Shown: positions 16,002 through 25,261 of the stretch, in pieces
Layout of the letters: each line of letters begins with the position of its first letter
Position numbering within the stretch: the first letter of the stretch is position 1
Notes under the pieces: generated by a model
The model's database searches: none
What the model saw: only the letters and a program-made list of their open reading frames with translations
Told to the model about the DNA's origin: nothing
NCBI GenBank assembly: GCA_035575095.1
Contig: DATLYF010000106.1
Coordinates: 1-62,747, forward strand
Reading direction: 5' to 3'
Length of the DNA: 62,747 nucleotides
Origin: DATLYF01 sp035575095
GTDB lineage: Bacteria; Pseudomonadota; Gammaproteobacteria; Competibacterales; Competibacteraceae
Position numbers and translations under genes: made by a program

Positions 16002-18452
16002 TCAGGCCCGCACCCGCTCGTTGCGCGGATCGTAGAAGGGCGCCACGCTGGCTTGTGCCGGCACCCGCTCCCAGGCCACTTCGATCTCGAAGCGGGCGTT
16101 TTCCAGCCAGTCGCGGCTGACGCCCTCGGGATGCTCTACATAGCCCATGCCCAGCGAGGCCTCCAGGCGGTGGCCGTACATGCCCGAGGTGATGGCGCCG
16201 ACGATGCGCCCGTCCAGCCAGATCGGCTCCTCGTGGTAGAGCAGCCGCGTCGGATCCTCCAGGCGGAAGTGTACCAGCCGGCGCCGCGGTAGCCCTTGCT
16301 CGCGCTGCCGCAGCAGGGCATCACGGCCGATGAAGCCGGCGGGCTTGTCCCAGGCCACGCAAAAGCCCAGGCCGGCCTCCAGCGGCGTGTCTTCGATGGA
16401 GATGTCGTGCCCCCAGTGGCGGTAGCCCTTCTCCATGCGGCAGCTGTGCATGGCGTGGTAGCCAGCGAAGCGCAAGCCGAAGTCGCCACCGGCTGCGACC
16501 AGGGTATCGAACACGTGGCTGGCGAACTCGGCCGGGATATACAGCTCCCAGCCCAGCTCGCCGACATAGGTGATGCGGCTGGCGCGCACCCGGGCATAGC
16601 CGATCTCGAGCTCGCGCGAGCTGGCGAAGGGGAAGGCGGCGTTGGACAGATCCTCGCCCGAGAGCCGCTCCAGCAGCGCTCGCGAGTGCGGCCCCATGAC
16701 GCCGAGCATGGGCAGACCCGAGGTCAGGTCCACGGCCAGGCAGTGGGCATCGGCCGGGATATGGCGGCGCAGCCAGGCGAAATCACGGGTTTGGGCGGCG
16801 GCGCTGGTCACCACCAGGAACGCATCCTCGGCGGTGCGGGTGATGGTCAGGTCGCTCTCGATGCCGCCGCGCTCGTTCAGCCACTGGGTGTAGACTACCC
16901 GGCCCACCGGCACGTCCAGCTCGGAGACCGACAGGCGGTTGAGCACGGCCAGCGCGTCGCGGCCCTGGACCAGGTACTTGGCGAACGAGCTCTGGTCGAA
17001 CAGCGCCACGGCATCGCGCACCGCCCGGCACTCGGCGGCGCAATGGTCGAACCAGTTCTGCCGGCCCCAGCTGTAGGCGTAACGCGGTTCCACCCCGGGC
17101 GGGGCGAACCAGTTGGGGCGCTCCCAGCCGGCCAGCTCGCCCATTACCGCGCCGGCCGCGAGCAGCTGCTCGTGGAACGGCGAGCGGCGCACCCCGCGCG
17201 CCGTCTCGTACTGGCGGAACGGCCAGTGCATGGCATAGAGCAGACCCAGGGTCTCGGTGGTGCGGTCGTGCAGGTAGCGGCGGTTGCTCTGGAACGGCTG
17301 CATGCGCCGCACGTCCACGTCCACCAGGTCCAGCGGCGGGCGGCGGTCGCGGATCCATTCGGCCAGCACCTTGCCGGCGCCGCCCGAACTCTGGATGCCG
17401 ATGGAGTTAAAGCCGCAGGCGACGAACAGGTCGCGCACCTCGGCGGTCTCGCCGAGCAGGTAGCGGTCGTCGGGGGTGAAGCTCTCCGGGCCGTTGAAAA
17501 AGGTCTGAATACCGGCGCGGCCGAGCAGCGGCACGCGCCGGCTGGCCTGCTCCAGGATGGGGGCGAAATGATCGACGTCATCGGGCAGGGCGTCGAAGGC
17601 GAAGTCCTCGGGAATGCCCTGCATGCCCCAAGGCTTGGCCACCGGCTCGAAAGCGCCCACCAGCAGCTTGCCGGCGTCCTCCTTGTAATAGACGCACTCG
17701 TCCGGCACGCGCAGCACCGGCAGCTCGCGCGGCACCTCGGCCAGCGGTTCGGTGACGATGTAGAAGTGCTCGGCCGCATGCAGCGGGATGGAGACACCGA
17801 TGTCGGCGGCCAGCTGCCGCGACCACATACCGGCGGCCAGCACCACGGTGGCGGCGCGCACCTCGCCGTCGGCGGTGCGCACGCCCACGGCACGGCCGTT
17901 CTCCACCAGGATGCGTTCCACCTTCACGCCCTCGACGATACGCGCGCCGCGAGCGCGGGCGCCCTTGGCATAGGCCTGGGTGGTGTCGATGGGATTGGCC
18001 TGGCCGTCCTTGGGCAGGTAGACGGCCCCGACCACCCCGTCCAGCTCCAGCAACGGCCACAGCTCGCGGGCCTCGCCGGGGCCGATCACCTGCACCTCCA
18101 AGCCGAAGTTCTTGGCCATGGAGGCGCCGCGCTTGAGCTCCTCGAAGCGCTCGGCATGCAGTGCCAGAGAGAGCGAGCCGTTCTGCTTGAAGCCGGTGGC
18201 CTGGCCGGTTTCGCGCTCCAGCTCGTAGAGCAGCTCCGAGGTGTACTTGGCCAGCTCGGTCAGGCGCCGGGTAGCGCGCAGCTGGCCGATCAGACCGGCG
18301 GCATGCCAGGTGGTGCCGCAGGTGAGCTGGCGGCGCTCCAGTAGCAGCACATCGGTGATGCCGAGCCGGGTCAGGTGATAGGCGATGGAACAGCCGACGA
18401 TGCCGCCGCCGATGATGACCACGTCGACGCGGTCGGGAAGGGTTGCGCTCAT
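16002..18452 (-). CDS. FAD-dependent dehydrogenase of the dimethylglycine/sarcosine dehydrogenase family (first of a pair)
   Basis: An 816-residue two-domain enzyme. Residues about 8-380 are a DAO-type FAD domain starting with DVVIIGGGIVGCSIAYHL. LTCGTTWHAAG holds the His to which FAD is covalently joined in this family. The carboxy half is a GcvT-like folate-binding domain (VMGPHSRALLERLSG, YVGELGWELYIP, GYRHWGHDIS) that takes the released one-carbon unit onto tetrahydrofolate. The ATG at 18452 has AGGAG 9 nt ahead; an upstream in-frame extension of 22 codons is unlikely. It lies 34 bp after a paralogue and shares its operon. The substrate is probably an N-methylated amine or amino acid but is not known. 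Confidence 0.85.
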   Translation of the reverse strand: MSATLPDRVDVVIIGGGIVGCSIAYHLTRLGITDVLLLERRQLTCGTTWHAAGLIGQLRATRRLTELAKYTSELLYELERETGQATGFKQNGSLSLALHAERFEELKRGASMAKNFGLEVQVIGPGEARELWPLLELDGVVGAVYLPKDGQANPIDTTQAYAKGARARGARIVEGVKVERILVENGRAVGVRTADGEVRAATVVLAAGMWSRQLAADIGVSIPLHAAEHFYIVTEPLAEVPRELPVLRVPDECVYYKEDAGKLLVGAFEPVAKPWGMQGIPEDFAFDALPDDVDHFAPILEQASRRVPLLGRAGIQTFFNGPESFTPDDRYLLGETAEVRDLFVACGFNSIGIQSSGGAGKVLAEWIRDRRPPLDLVDVDVRRMQPFQSNRRYLHDRTTETLGLLYAMHWPFRQYETARGVRRSPFHEQLLAAGAVMGELAGWERPNWFAPPGVEPRYAYSWGRQNWFDHCAAECRAVRDAVALFDQSSFAKYLVQGRDALAVLNRLSVSELDVPVGRVVYTQWLNERGGIESDLTITRTAEDAFLVVTSAAAQTRDFAWLRRHIPADAHCLAVDLTSGLPMLGVMGPHSRALLERLSGEDLSNAAFPFASSRELEIGYARVRASRITYVGELGWELYIPAEFASHVFDTLVAAGGDFGLRFAGYHAMHSCRMEKGYRHWGHDISIEDTPLEAGLGFCVAWDKPAGFIGRDALLRQREQGLPRRRLVHFRLEDPTRLLYHEEPIWLDGRIVGAITSGMYGHRLEASLGMGYVEHPEGVSRDWLENARFEIEVAWERVPAQASVAPFYDPRNERVRA

Positions 18453-18486
18453 GAATGGACTCCTGGGGTTGAGTGAAGGGGCGTGC

Positions 18487-20916
18487 TCATGCCTGCAGCC
18501 GGAGGTTGTCGGGGTCATACAGGGGCTCGCGGGCCACCGTGGCCGGCCGGCGCTCGGCGCCGATCGCCACGCTCAGTGTGGTGCCCGGGACGGCATGGGC
18601 GCTGCCCACATAGGCCAGAGCGATGGAGCGCTGGATGCGGTGGCCGTAGCCGCCGGAGCTGACGTAGCCCACTACCGCGTCGCTGGCGTACACCAGAGCG
18701 CCAGAGCAGGCATCGGCGCCGGCGGCATCCACCAGCAGCGGCACCAGGCGCCGCGCTACGCCCGCGGCGCGCTCCTGCAGCAGTGCCGCTCGGCCGATGA
18801 AATCCGCCTTGTCCAGATCGACGAAACGCTCCAGCGCCGCCTCGAACGGACTCGATTCGATGGAGAGATCCTGCTTCCAGGAGCGGTAGCACTTCTCCAG
18901 GCGCAGGGCATCCTGCGCGTACAGCCCGAAATCGCGCAGGCCGTGGGCCGCACCGGCTGCGTGCAGGGCGTCGTACACGGGGAGCATGGATTCCATCGGT
19001 ACATGCAGTTCCCAGCCCAGTTCACCGACATAGTTGACGCGCAAGGCCTGGATCCTGGAGGTGCCGATCACCAGGGGACGCACGCTCAGCCACGGGAAGC
19101 GGGCGCTGTCCAGCGGTGTGTCGGTGAGCCGGGAGAGGATGGCGCGCGCGGCCGGCCCCACCAGCACCAGGGTGCCGTAGCGGGTGGTCAGCTCCTCCAG
19201 TCGCACACTGCCGTCGCCGGGCAGGTGTTGCATCAGCCAGTCGCGGTCGTGCCATTCGCCAGCGGCGGCCGACATCAGCCAGAAGCGGTCTTCGGCCAGG
19301 CGTGCCACGGTGGCCTCGCTCAGAATGCGGCCGCGCGGCGTACACAGATAGGCAAGCCCGACCCGCCCGACTCGCGGCAGCCGGCTGCAGAGCAGCCGGT
19401 CCAGCCAGGCGATGGCACCGGGACCGCTGAGCTCGAAGCGGGTGAGGCCGGTGAGGTCGAGCAGCCCGGCCCGCTCCTGTACCGCCCGGCATTCTTCGGC
19501 CACCGCCGCGAACCAGTGGGGGCGGCCGAAGGTCGGCGGCGGCTGCGGATCGTCGTCGGGGCGCGGGAACCAGGTCGGCCGCTCCCAGCCGTTGCGGGCG
19601 CCGAACCGTGCCCCCTTGGCCGCCAGCCGCGGATAGGTGGGGGAAGTCCTGGCCGGCCGGCCAGCGGGGCGTTCCTCGTTGGGGAAGCCGATGGCGTACT
19701 CGTTCTCATACACCTCGATGGCTTTGGCCAGGGTGTAAGCGGGGGTGACATGCCCGGTGAAGCGGCGCGGGTCACAGGACCACAGCTCCCATTCCGGCTC
19801 GCCCTCGACGATCCAGTCGGCTAGCAGCTTGCCGGCCCCGCCGGCCTGGGTGATGCCGAAGGAGAACACACAGCATTCGTAGGCATTGCGTACCCCGGGC
19901 ACCGGCCCGATCAGCGGGTTGCCGTCGGGTGTGTAGGGGATGGGACCGTTGATCACCTTCTGTATACCGGCCTCGGCCAGGATCGGCACACGTCGGCAGG
20001 CGGCTTCGATGTAGCTTTCGATGCGCTCGAGATCGTCGGCGAAGAGCTGGAAGGCGAAGTCCTCCGGCAGCCCAGCGCTCCAGCGCGCCTGGGCACCGCG
20101 GTGCTCGTAGGGGCCGAGCAGCAGGGCACTGCGCTCCTGGCGCAGGTAGTAGCTGTCGTCGGGATCACGCAATAGCGGCAACTTGCCGTCCCGCCCCGCC
20201 AGTGCCGGCAGCTCGGCGGTCACCAGATACTGGTGCTCGAGCACCACGGACGGCAGTTCGCGGCCCATCATGGCGCCGATGCGGGGCGCGTAGTAGCCGG
20301 CGGCGTTGACCACGATCTCGGCGACCACGGTGCCCCGATCGGTGATCACCTCCCACTCGCCGGAAGGGCGCTGGCGCAGATCACGCACCGCACAGAAGCG
20401 GACGATGCGGGCTCCCGCGTTGCGCGCCGCCCGAGCCAGAGCCTGGGTCAGCTGGGCCGGATCGATATCACCATCGTGGGGATCCCACAGCGCCCCCCTC
20501 AGGTCATGCAGCTCGATGAAGGGATAGAGCACCTTCAATTCCTGGAGGCCCAGCAGCTCGAACTCGACGCCGATGTACCGTCCCTTGCCGCACACCAGCC
20601 GGTACTCCTCCATGCGCTCGGCGCCATGGGCCAGACGCACCGAGCCGGTGATGTGGTAATTGATGGGATAGTCGGCCAGCTCGGCCAGACGCCGGTAGAG
20701 CCGGGTCGAATAATCCTGCAAGCGCAGCAACTCCCAGTTGCTCGAGAAGTTGGGGCAGTTGCCGGCGGCGTGCCAGGTGGAGCCCGAGGTCAGCTCGTTG
20801 CGCTCCAGCAGCAGCACATCGCGCCAGCCCTTCTCTGTAAGGTGGTAGAGCACGCTGCAGCCGACGGCGCCACCGCCGATCACCACCACACGGGTCTGCC
20901 CAGGAAGCTCGGACAT
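18487..20916 (-). CDS. FAD-dependent dehydrogenase of the dimethylglycine/sarcosine dehydrogenase family (second of a pair)
   Basis: An 809-residue paralogue of the next gene in the operon with the same layout. It has an FAD-binding start VVVIGGGAVGCSVLYHL and the flavinylation motif LTSGSTWHAAG. After the His motif it reads NCPNFSSNWELLRLQ where its partner reads LIGQLRATRRLTEL, so the substrate pockets probably differ. The GcvT-like half has TRFELSGPGAIAWLDRLL and VNYVGELGWELHVP. GGAG precedes the ATG by 9 nt. It follows the XRE-cupin regulator by 78 bp, and all three genes read the same way. Confidence 0.85.
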   Translation of the reverse strand: MSELPGQTRVVVIGGGAVGCSVLYHLTEKGWRDVLLLERNELTSGSTWHAAGNCPNFSSNWELLRLQDYSTRLYRRLAELADYPINYHITGSVRLAHGAERMEEYRLVCGKGRYIGVEFELLGLQELKVLYPFIELHDLRGALWDPHDGDIDPAQLTQALARAARNAGARIVRFCAVRDLRQRPSGEWEVITDRGTVVAEIVVNAAGYYAPRIGAMMGRELPSVVLEHQYLVTAELPALAGRDGKLPLLRDPDDSYYLRQERSALLLGPYEHRGAQARWSAGLPEDFAFQLFADDLERIESYIEAACRRVPILAEAGIQKVINGPIPYTPDGNPLIGPVPGVRNAYECCVFSFGITQAGGAGKLLADWIVEGEPEWELWSCDPRRFTGHVTPAYTLAKAIEVYENEYAIGFPNEERPAGRPARTSPTYPRLAAKGARFGARNGWERPTWFPRPDDDPQPPPTFGRPHWFAAVAEECRAVQERAGLLDLTGLTRFELSGPGAIAWLDRLLCSRLPRVGRVGLAYLCTPRGRILSEATVARLAEDRFWLMSAAAGEWHDRDWLMQHLPGDGSVRLEELTTRYGTLVLVGPAARAILSRLTDTPLDSARFPWLSVRPLVIGTSRIQALRVNYVGELGWELHVPMESMLPVYDALHAAGAAHGLRDFGLYAQDALRLEKCYRSWKQDLSIESSPFEAALERFVDLDKADFIGRAALLQERAAGVARRLVPLLVDAAGADACSGALVYASDAVVGYVSSGGYGHRIQRSIALAYVGSAHAVPGTTLSVAIGAERRPATVAREPLYDPDNLRLQA

Positions 20917-20994
20917 GTTCGGTCTCCGGACGCTGAGATGTCATACCAGATTCGCTTAGGCAGTCTGTGCCGGGACTGCAGCGTGCACGTCGTA

Positions 20995-21621
20995 TCAGTA
21001 AATGGGCGGCGCAATGACCCAGACCACCCGGGCCTCCTCCGGGCCCGGATTGCGCCAGCGGAACGGCTCGCGGACGATGCGGAAGCTGTCGCCGGCCTGC
21101 AGCCGGTGGAAGCGCTCGCCGATCCATAGCTCCAGGCAGCCCTGCACCACATAGCCCTCCTCCTCGGTGTCGCGCTGCAAGACGTGAGAGCGCTCGGCAC
21201 CGGGCGCGAAAACGCTGAGGAACATCTCGAAGGCGCCGCCGATGTCGGGCGAGAGCAATTCCTCTACCAGCCCGTCGGTGACCGTGCCGAGGCGCCGCCG
21301 GCCACCCGCGCGGACCACCTGGCCACGCTCTGCGGGCGGTGTCTGCTCAGCGAGGAAGAACCAGCCGAGCGGCACGCCCAGCGCCTGGGCGATCCTCTTG
21401 AGGTCGGAGATGGAAGCCTCGGAGCGACCGCGCTCCAGCTGACTGACGAAGCCGACCGAGCGGTCGATGGCGGCGGCGAGTTCGCTGATCGACAGCCCCC
21501 GGGCCTTGCGCAGCTTGCGTATTTCCGCGCCCAGGGTGCCACGCGGACCGCGCTCGCTGAGCGAAGTGGCGATATCAGGGGAGGGATTCGGCGTCGGGGA
21601 GACGAGCTTGGTCATGGTCAT
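20995..21621 (-). CDS. XRE-family regulator with cupin sensor domain
   Basis: A 208-residue DNA-binding regulator. An XRE helix-turn-helix at about residues 30-85 (RKARGLSISELAAAIDRSVG, SQLERGRSEASISDLKRIAQ) is followed by a cupin_2 barrel (VFAPGAERSHVL, EEGYVVQGCLELWI, LQAGDSFRI). Proteins of this design, such as PuuR, often sense amines or their breakdown products. It heads the two-dehydrogenase operon and probably controls it. Three closely spaced starts (GTG 21624, ATG 21621, ATG 21615) are possible and none has a good ribosome site. The control region upstream is strikingly AT-rich. Confidence 0.88.
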   Translation of the reverse strand: MTMTKLVSPTPNPSPDIATSLSERGPRGTLGAEIRKLRKARGLSISELAAAIDRSVGFVSQLERGRSEASISDLKRIAQALGVPLGWFFLAEQTPPAERGQVVRAGGRRRLGTVTDGLVEELLSPDIGGAFEMFLSVFAPGAERSHVLQRDTEEEGYVVQGCLELWIGERFHRLQAGDSFRIVREPFRWRNPGPEEARVVWVIAPPIY

Positions 21622-21627
21622 CACAAA

Positions 21628-21715
21628 ATGCTCAGCATGATGTTATTTTTATAGTTTATGTGAAAAAAGTAAATTTAAATTTCATTTATATGAATATACT
21701 AATCATGTAGAGCGA
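21628..21715 (-). promoter_or_regulatory. AT-rich control region with nested palindromes ahead of the XRE-cupin operon
   Basis: This 88-bp stretch is roughly four-fifths A+T in a GC-rich sequence. It contains the dyad ATGCT-C-AGCAT (21628-21638) against the start codon, the 12-bp palindrome AAATTTAAATTT (21671-21682), and TTCAT-N4-ATGAA (21681-21694). TATAAA and TATAGT-like boxes occur on the minus strand. Autoregulation by the XRE-cupin protein is likely but inferred. Confidence 0.5.
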
Positions 21716-21803
21716 CGGATGTGATGCCAGCCGCCGTGGCCGAGGAGTGAGTGGCGGGTGAGATGGGGGTTATACGCGGCGGCGGGGTGGGGAGGCAGTG
21801 CGA

Positions 21804-21827
21804 TCACGTCGGCGCGCGCCGGCGTGA
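21804..21827. terminator. GC-rich hairpin after the CPXCG gene
   Basis: TCACGTCGGCGC and its mirror GCGCCGGCGTGA form a 12-bp stem with one G-T mismatch and no real loop in DNA, 4 bp after the CPXCG stop codon. No T run follows, so it may be only an RNA 3' end stabiliser. Confidence 0.35.
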
Positions 21828-21831
21828 CCGC

Positions 21832-22035
21832 TCAGTCGTTCTCGCGGCGCGTCTCCACCGCGTGCAGGCTGCCATCGGGGCTCAGCTCCACGATGAACAG
21901 GATGGGGCTGCAGCAGACCTGGCAGTCTTCCACGTACTCCACCCGCGGCCCCGGCGCAGAGCAGTCCACACGGGTCTCGAAGGCTGCGCCGCAGTAGGGG
22001 CAGGTAACGACGATCCACTCAGCCAGCGTGCTCAT
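21832..22035 (-). CDS. CPXCG-motif cysteine-rich protein
   Basis: A 67-residue protein of the CPXCG Cys-rich family, with cysteines in TCPYCGAAF and EDCQVCCSP that look like a zinc-ribbon knuckle pair. The function of the family is not known. The start codon lies inside the last codons of hemW (17-bp overlap), so the two are translationally linked. Confidence 0.88.
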   Translation of the reverse strand: MSTLAEWIVVTCPYCGAAFETRVDCSAPGPRVEYVEDCQVCCSPILFIVELSPDGSLHAVETRREND

Positions 22036-23221
22036 CGCTCTTCTCCTCGGGCAGAAACAGTTCCAGCAGATCATTGAGGAAGCGCAGCCCCAGGGGACTG
22101 GGGCACAGCCGTTGCGCGTCCTCTTCCAACAGACCACGCCGGCGCGCCCGCGTCAGCAGCGGCTCCAATACCGCCAGCGGCAGACCAGTGCGCTCCGCGA
22201 ACAGGGTTGCCGGCACGCCTTCTACCAGGCGCAGAGCGTTGAGCATGAACTCGAAGCCCAGTTCGGCGACGGCCACCGGCGCATCGCCGCCCAGGCATGC
22301 GGGGCTGCCGGCGCGCTGCAGATAGTCCTGGGGATGCTTGAGCTTCCACGTCCGGTGGATGGCGCCAGCGGCTGGGTCGGTGAGCTTGCCGTGGGCACCG
22401 GCACCGATCCCCAGGTAATCGCCGAATTCCCAGTAGTTGAGATTGTGGCGGCAGCGCCGTCCCGACCGGGCGTATGCGGAGATCTCGTACTGGGCATAAC
22501 CCGCCTGGGCCAGCCGCTCCTGGCAGGCCTGTTGCATCTCCCAGATCAGCTCATCGTCCGGCAGCGGCGGCGGATAGCGGTGGAACAAGGTGTTGGGTTC
22601 CAGGGTGAGCTGGTAGTGGGAGATGTGGGTCGGCGCCAGGGCGATGGCGGTGTCGATGTCGCTTAGGGCCTGGGCCGGGGTCTGCCCGGGCAGGCCGAAC
22701 ATCAGATCCAGGTTGAAATTGTCGAAGCCCGCGGCATGGGCGGCGGCGGCGGCGTGCAGGGCCTCGGCGCGGCCGTGGATGCGGCCGAGCCGCGTAAGCT
22801 GCTCATCGTCGAAGCTCTGCACGCCGATCGACAGGCGGTTGATGCCGGCGGCGCGGAATTCAGCGAAGCGCGCCTGCTCTACCGTGCCGGGATTGGCTTC
22901 CAGGGTGATCTCCAGGTCCGGGCGCAGCGGCAAGCGTTGGCGCAGGCCGCTGAGCAGACGGTCGAGGACTTCGGCGGAGAACAGGCTAGGTGTGCCGCCG
23001 CCGATGAACACGCTCTCGATGCGCCGTCCCCAGACCCGCGGCAGGTCCTGCTCCAGGTCGCTCAGCAGGGCGTCCACGTAGACCCGTTCCGGCAACTCGC
23101 CGCGCACCGCGTGGGAGTTGAAGTCGCAATAGGGACACTTGCGCACGCACCAGGGAATGTGGATGTACAGGGCGAGCGGGATCGGCGCGGTGAAGCGCGG
23201 GGCTGCAGACAGGTTGGACAT
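22019..23221 (-). CDS. hemW: Radical SAM heme chaperone HemW
   Basis: HemW binds heme and a 4Fe-4S cluster and is thought to deliver heme to respiratory enzymes. It was long misnamed as an oxygen-independent coproporphyrinogen oxidase. The radical-SAM motif is CVRKCPYCDF near residue 30, and HNLNYW and FGLPGQT are typical. HemN-type enzymes have an extra Cys (CxxxCxxCxC) that is missing here, which supports HemW. The ATG at 23221 gives 400 residues; one five codons earlier is possible. It follows rdgB in the usual rph-rdgB-hemW order. Confidence 0.94.
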   Translation of the reverse strand: MSNLSAAPRFTAPIPLALYIHIPWCVRKCPYCDFNSHAVRGELPERVYVDALLSDLEQDLPRVWGRRIESVFIGGGTPSLFSAEVLDRLLSGLRQRLPLRPDLEITLEANPGTVEQARFAEFRAAGINRLSIGVQSFDDEQLTRLGRIHGRAEALHAAAAAHAAGFDNFNLDLMFGLPGQTPAQALSDIDTAIALAPTHISHYQLTLEPNTLFHRYPPPLPDDELIWEMQQACQERLAQAGYAQYEISAYARSGRRCRHNLNYWEFGDYLGIGAGAHGKLTDPAAGAIHRTWKLKHPQDYLQRAGSPACLGGDAPVAVAELGFEFMLNALRLVEGVPATLFAERTGLPLAVLEPLLTRARRRGLLEEDAQRLCPSPLGLRFLNDLLELFLPEEKSDEHAG

Positions 23222-23340
23222 GAACGGCTGTGGCACGGCTGATGTGGCAGGTACACCCTCTGGGAGGGAGCGGTGAACGGCTGTTATAGTGTTAAAAAAA
23301 CCGCGTTACAACAACAAATTGTCCGATAAGGAGGGGGAAA

Positions 23341-23811
23341 TGGACCCGCAACTGGTATACGTCAAGACCGAGAAGGGGCTGGAAGAGATCAAGAGCCGTA
23401 CGCGTCAGCTGTCGCCCCCGTTGCGGCGCATCCTGATCCTGGTAGACGGCCGCGCCACCGCTGCCGAAATCATCGACAAGCTCAAGCATTTCGGCGACAT
23501 CGGCGCGCTTCTGGCCCAGTTGGAGGAGCAAGGTTTCATCGCCCCGCAAGGCGGTGCCGCTTCCGCCGCCGCAGCTTCGGGGGCGAGCGACGTCTCTCTG
23601 GACGAGACCAAACGCCGCCTCCGCGACCGCATCTACGCGGCACTCGGGCCGATGGCCGATCCGTTGGTGCTCAAGCTGGAAAAGTGCGCTGCGCTGGACG
23701 GCCTGCGCCTGCACGCCGAGCACTGCCGTCTGCTGATCCAGGAGAACCTGGGCCAGCGCAAGGCCGACCAGTTCTGGGCCGAGGTGGCGCCGCTGCTAGC
23801 GGCCGAGTGAC
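23341..23811 (+). CDS. Conserved protein of unknown function
   Basis: A 156-residue cytoplasmic protein. The ATG at 23341 follows a strong ribosome site (AAGGAGG). Residues 1-65 (YVKTEKGLEEIKSRTRQLSP, ILILVDGRATAAEII, LLAQLEEQGFI) look like a winged-helix fold. An Ala/Ser-rich linker follows, then a helical domain (ETKRRLRDRIYAALG to FWAEVAPLL). It lies opposite to hemW and rdgB, between them, and its last 15 bp overlap the 3' end of rdgB. I cannot name a function. A role in signalling or gene control is only suggested by the fold. Confidence 0.8.
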
Positions 23812-24401
23812 AACCGCGCGAGCAACTGGCGCAGCGCCTGGCCGCGGTGGCTCAAGCGGTTCTTGGTGGCAGGATCGAGCTCGGCCGCAGTCAGCCCCAG
23901 CTCGGGGATGAGGAATACCGGGTCGTAGCCGAAGCCGTGGCTGCCGCGGGGTATGTCGATCACCCGCCCCTCCCAGACGCCGTGGCAGATCAACGGCGTC
24001 GGGTCCTCGGCGTGGCGCATCAGCACCAGCAGGCACTGGTAGCGGGCGCTGCGCCCGGCTTCCGGCACGCCGCGCAGCACCTCCACCAGCTTTTCCAGGT
24101 TGGCCTGGTCGGAGGCCCCGGGGCCGGCGTAGCGAGCCGAGTAGATGCCCGGCGCGCCGTTGAGGGCATCCACCTCGATGCCGGAGTCATCGGCGATGGC
24201 CGGCAGCCCGCTATGGCGGGCGGCGTTGCGGGCCTTGAGGATGGCGTTCTCGACGAAGGACAGGCCGGTCTCTTGCGCCTCCGGCACGCCGAAGGCCGAT
24301 TGCGGCAGCACCTCCATCCCCAAGCCGCCGAGCAGGGCATTGAGTTCGCGCACCTTGCCCGGATTGCCGGTGGCCAGGACCAGCTTCTTCAGTTCGCGCA
24401 T
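23796..24401 (-). CDS. rdgB: XTP/dITP pyrophosphatase
   Basis: RdgB removes non-canonical purine nucleotides (XTP, dITP, ITP) from the pool by cleaving them to monophosphates. The 201-residue protein has VLATGNPGKVRELNALL at the start, the metal-site motif ADDSGIEVDAL, and FGYDPVF and SHRGQAL in the carboxy half, all family signatures. It lies 11 bp after rph. Confidence 0.96.
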   Translation of the reverse strand: MRELKKLVLATGNPGKVRELNALLGGLGMEVLPQSAFGVPEAQETGLSFVENAILKARNAARHSGLPAIADDSGIEVDALNGAPGIYSARYAGPGASDQANLEKLVEVLRGVPEAGRSARYQCLLVLMRHAEDPTPLICHGVWEGRVIDIPRGSHGFGYDPVFLIPELGLTAAELDPATKNRLSHRGQALRQLLARLSLGR

Positions 24402-24412
24402 GATGCCGTCTC

Positions 24413-25132
<720 letters not shown>

Positions 25133-25164
25133 GAGTGGTTACCTCTGGCTGGGAATGGGGCGGG

Positions 25165-25173
25165 AGTATAGCA
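25165..25173 (-). promoter_or_regulatory. Extended -10 promoter for rph
   Basis: On the minus strand TGCTATACT is an extended -10 element 33 bp before the rph start. No -35 box is recognisable at 16-18 bp, which is common for extended -10 promoters. Confidence 0.45.
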
Positions 25174-25261
25174 AAGCCGGAAGCAGGGCAGGACGGCGGG
25201 ATTTCTTAAGGCGCTGAATGCGCTTATCATGGTTTGTTTACGCAGTCGCGAGAGGATTTCC

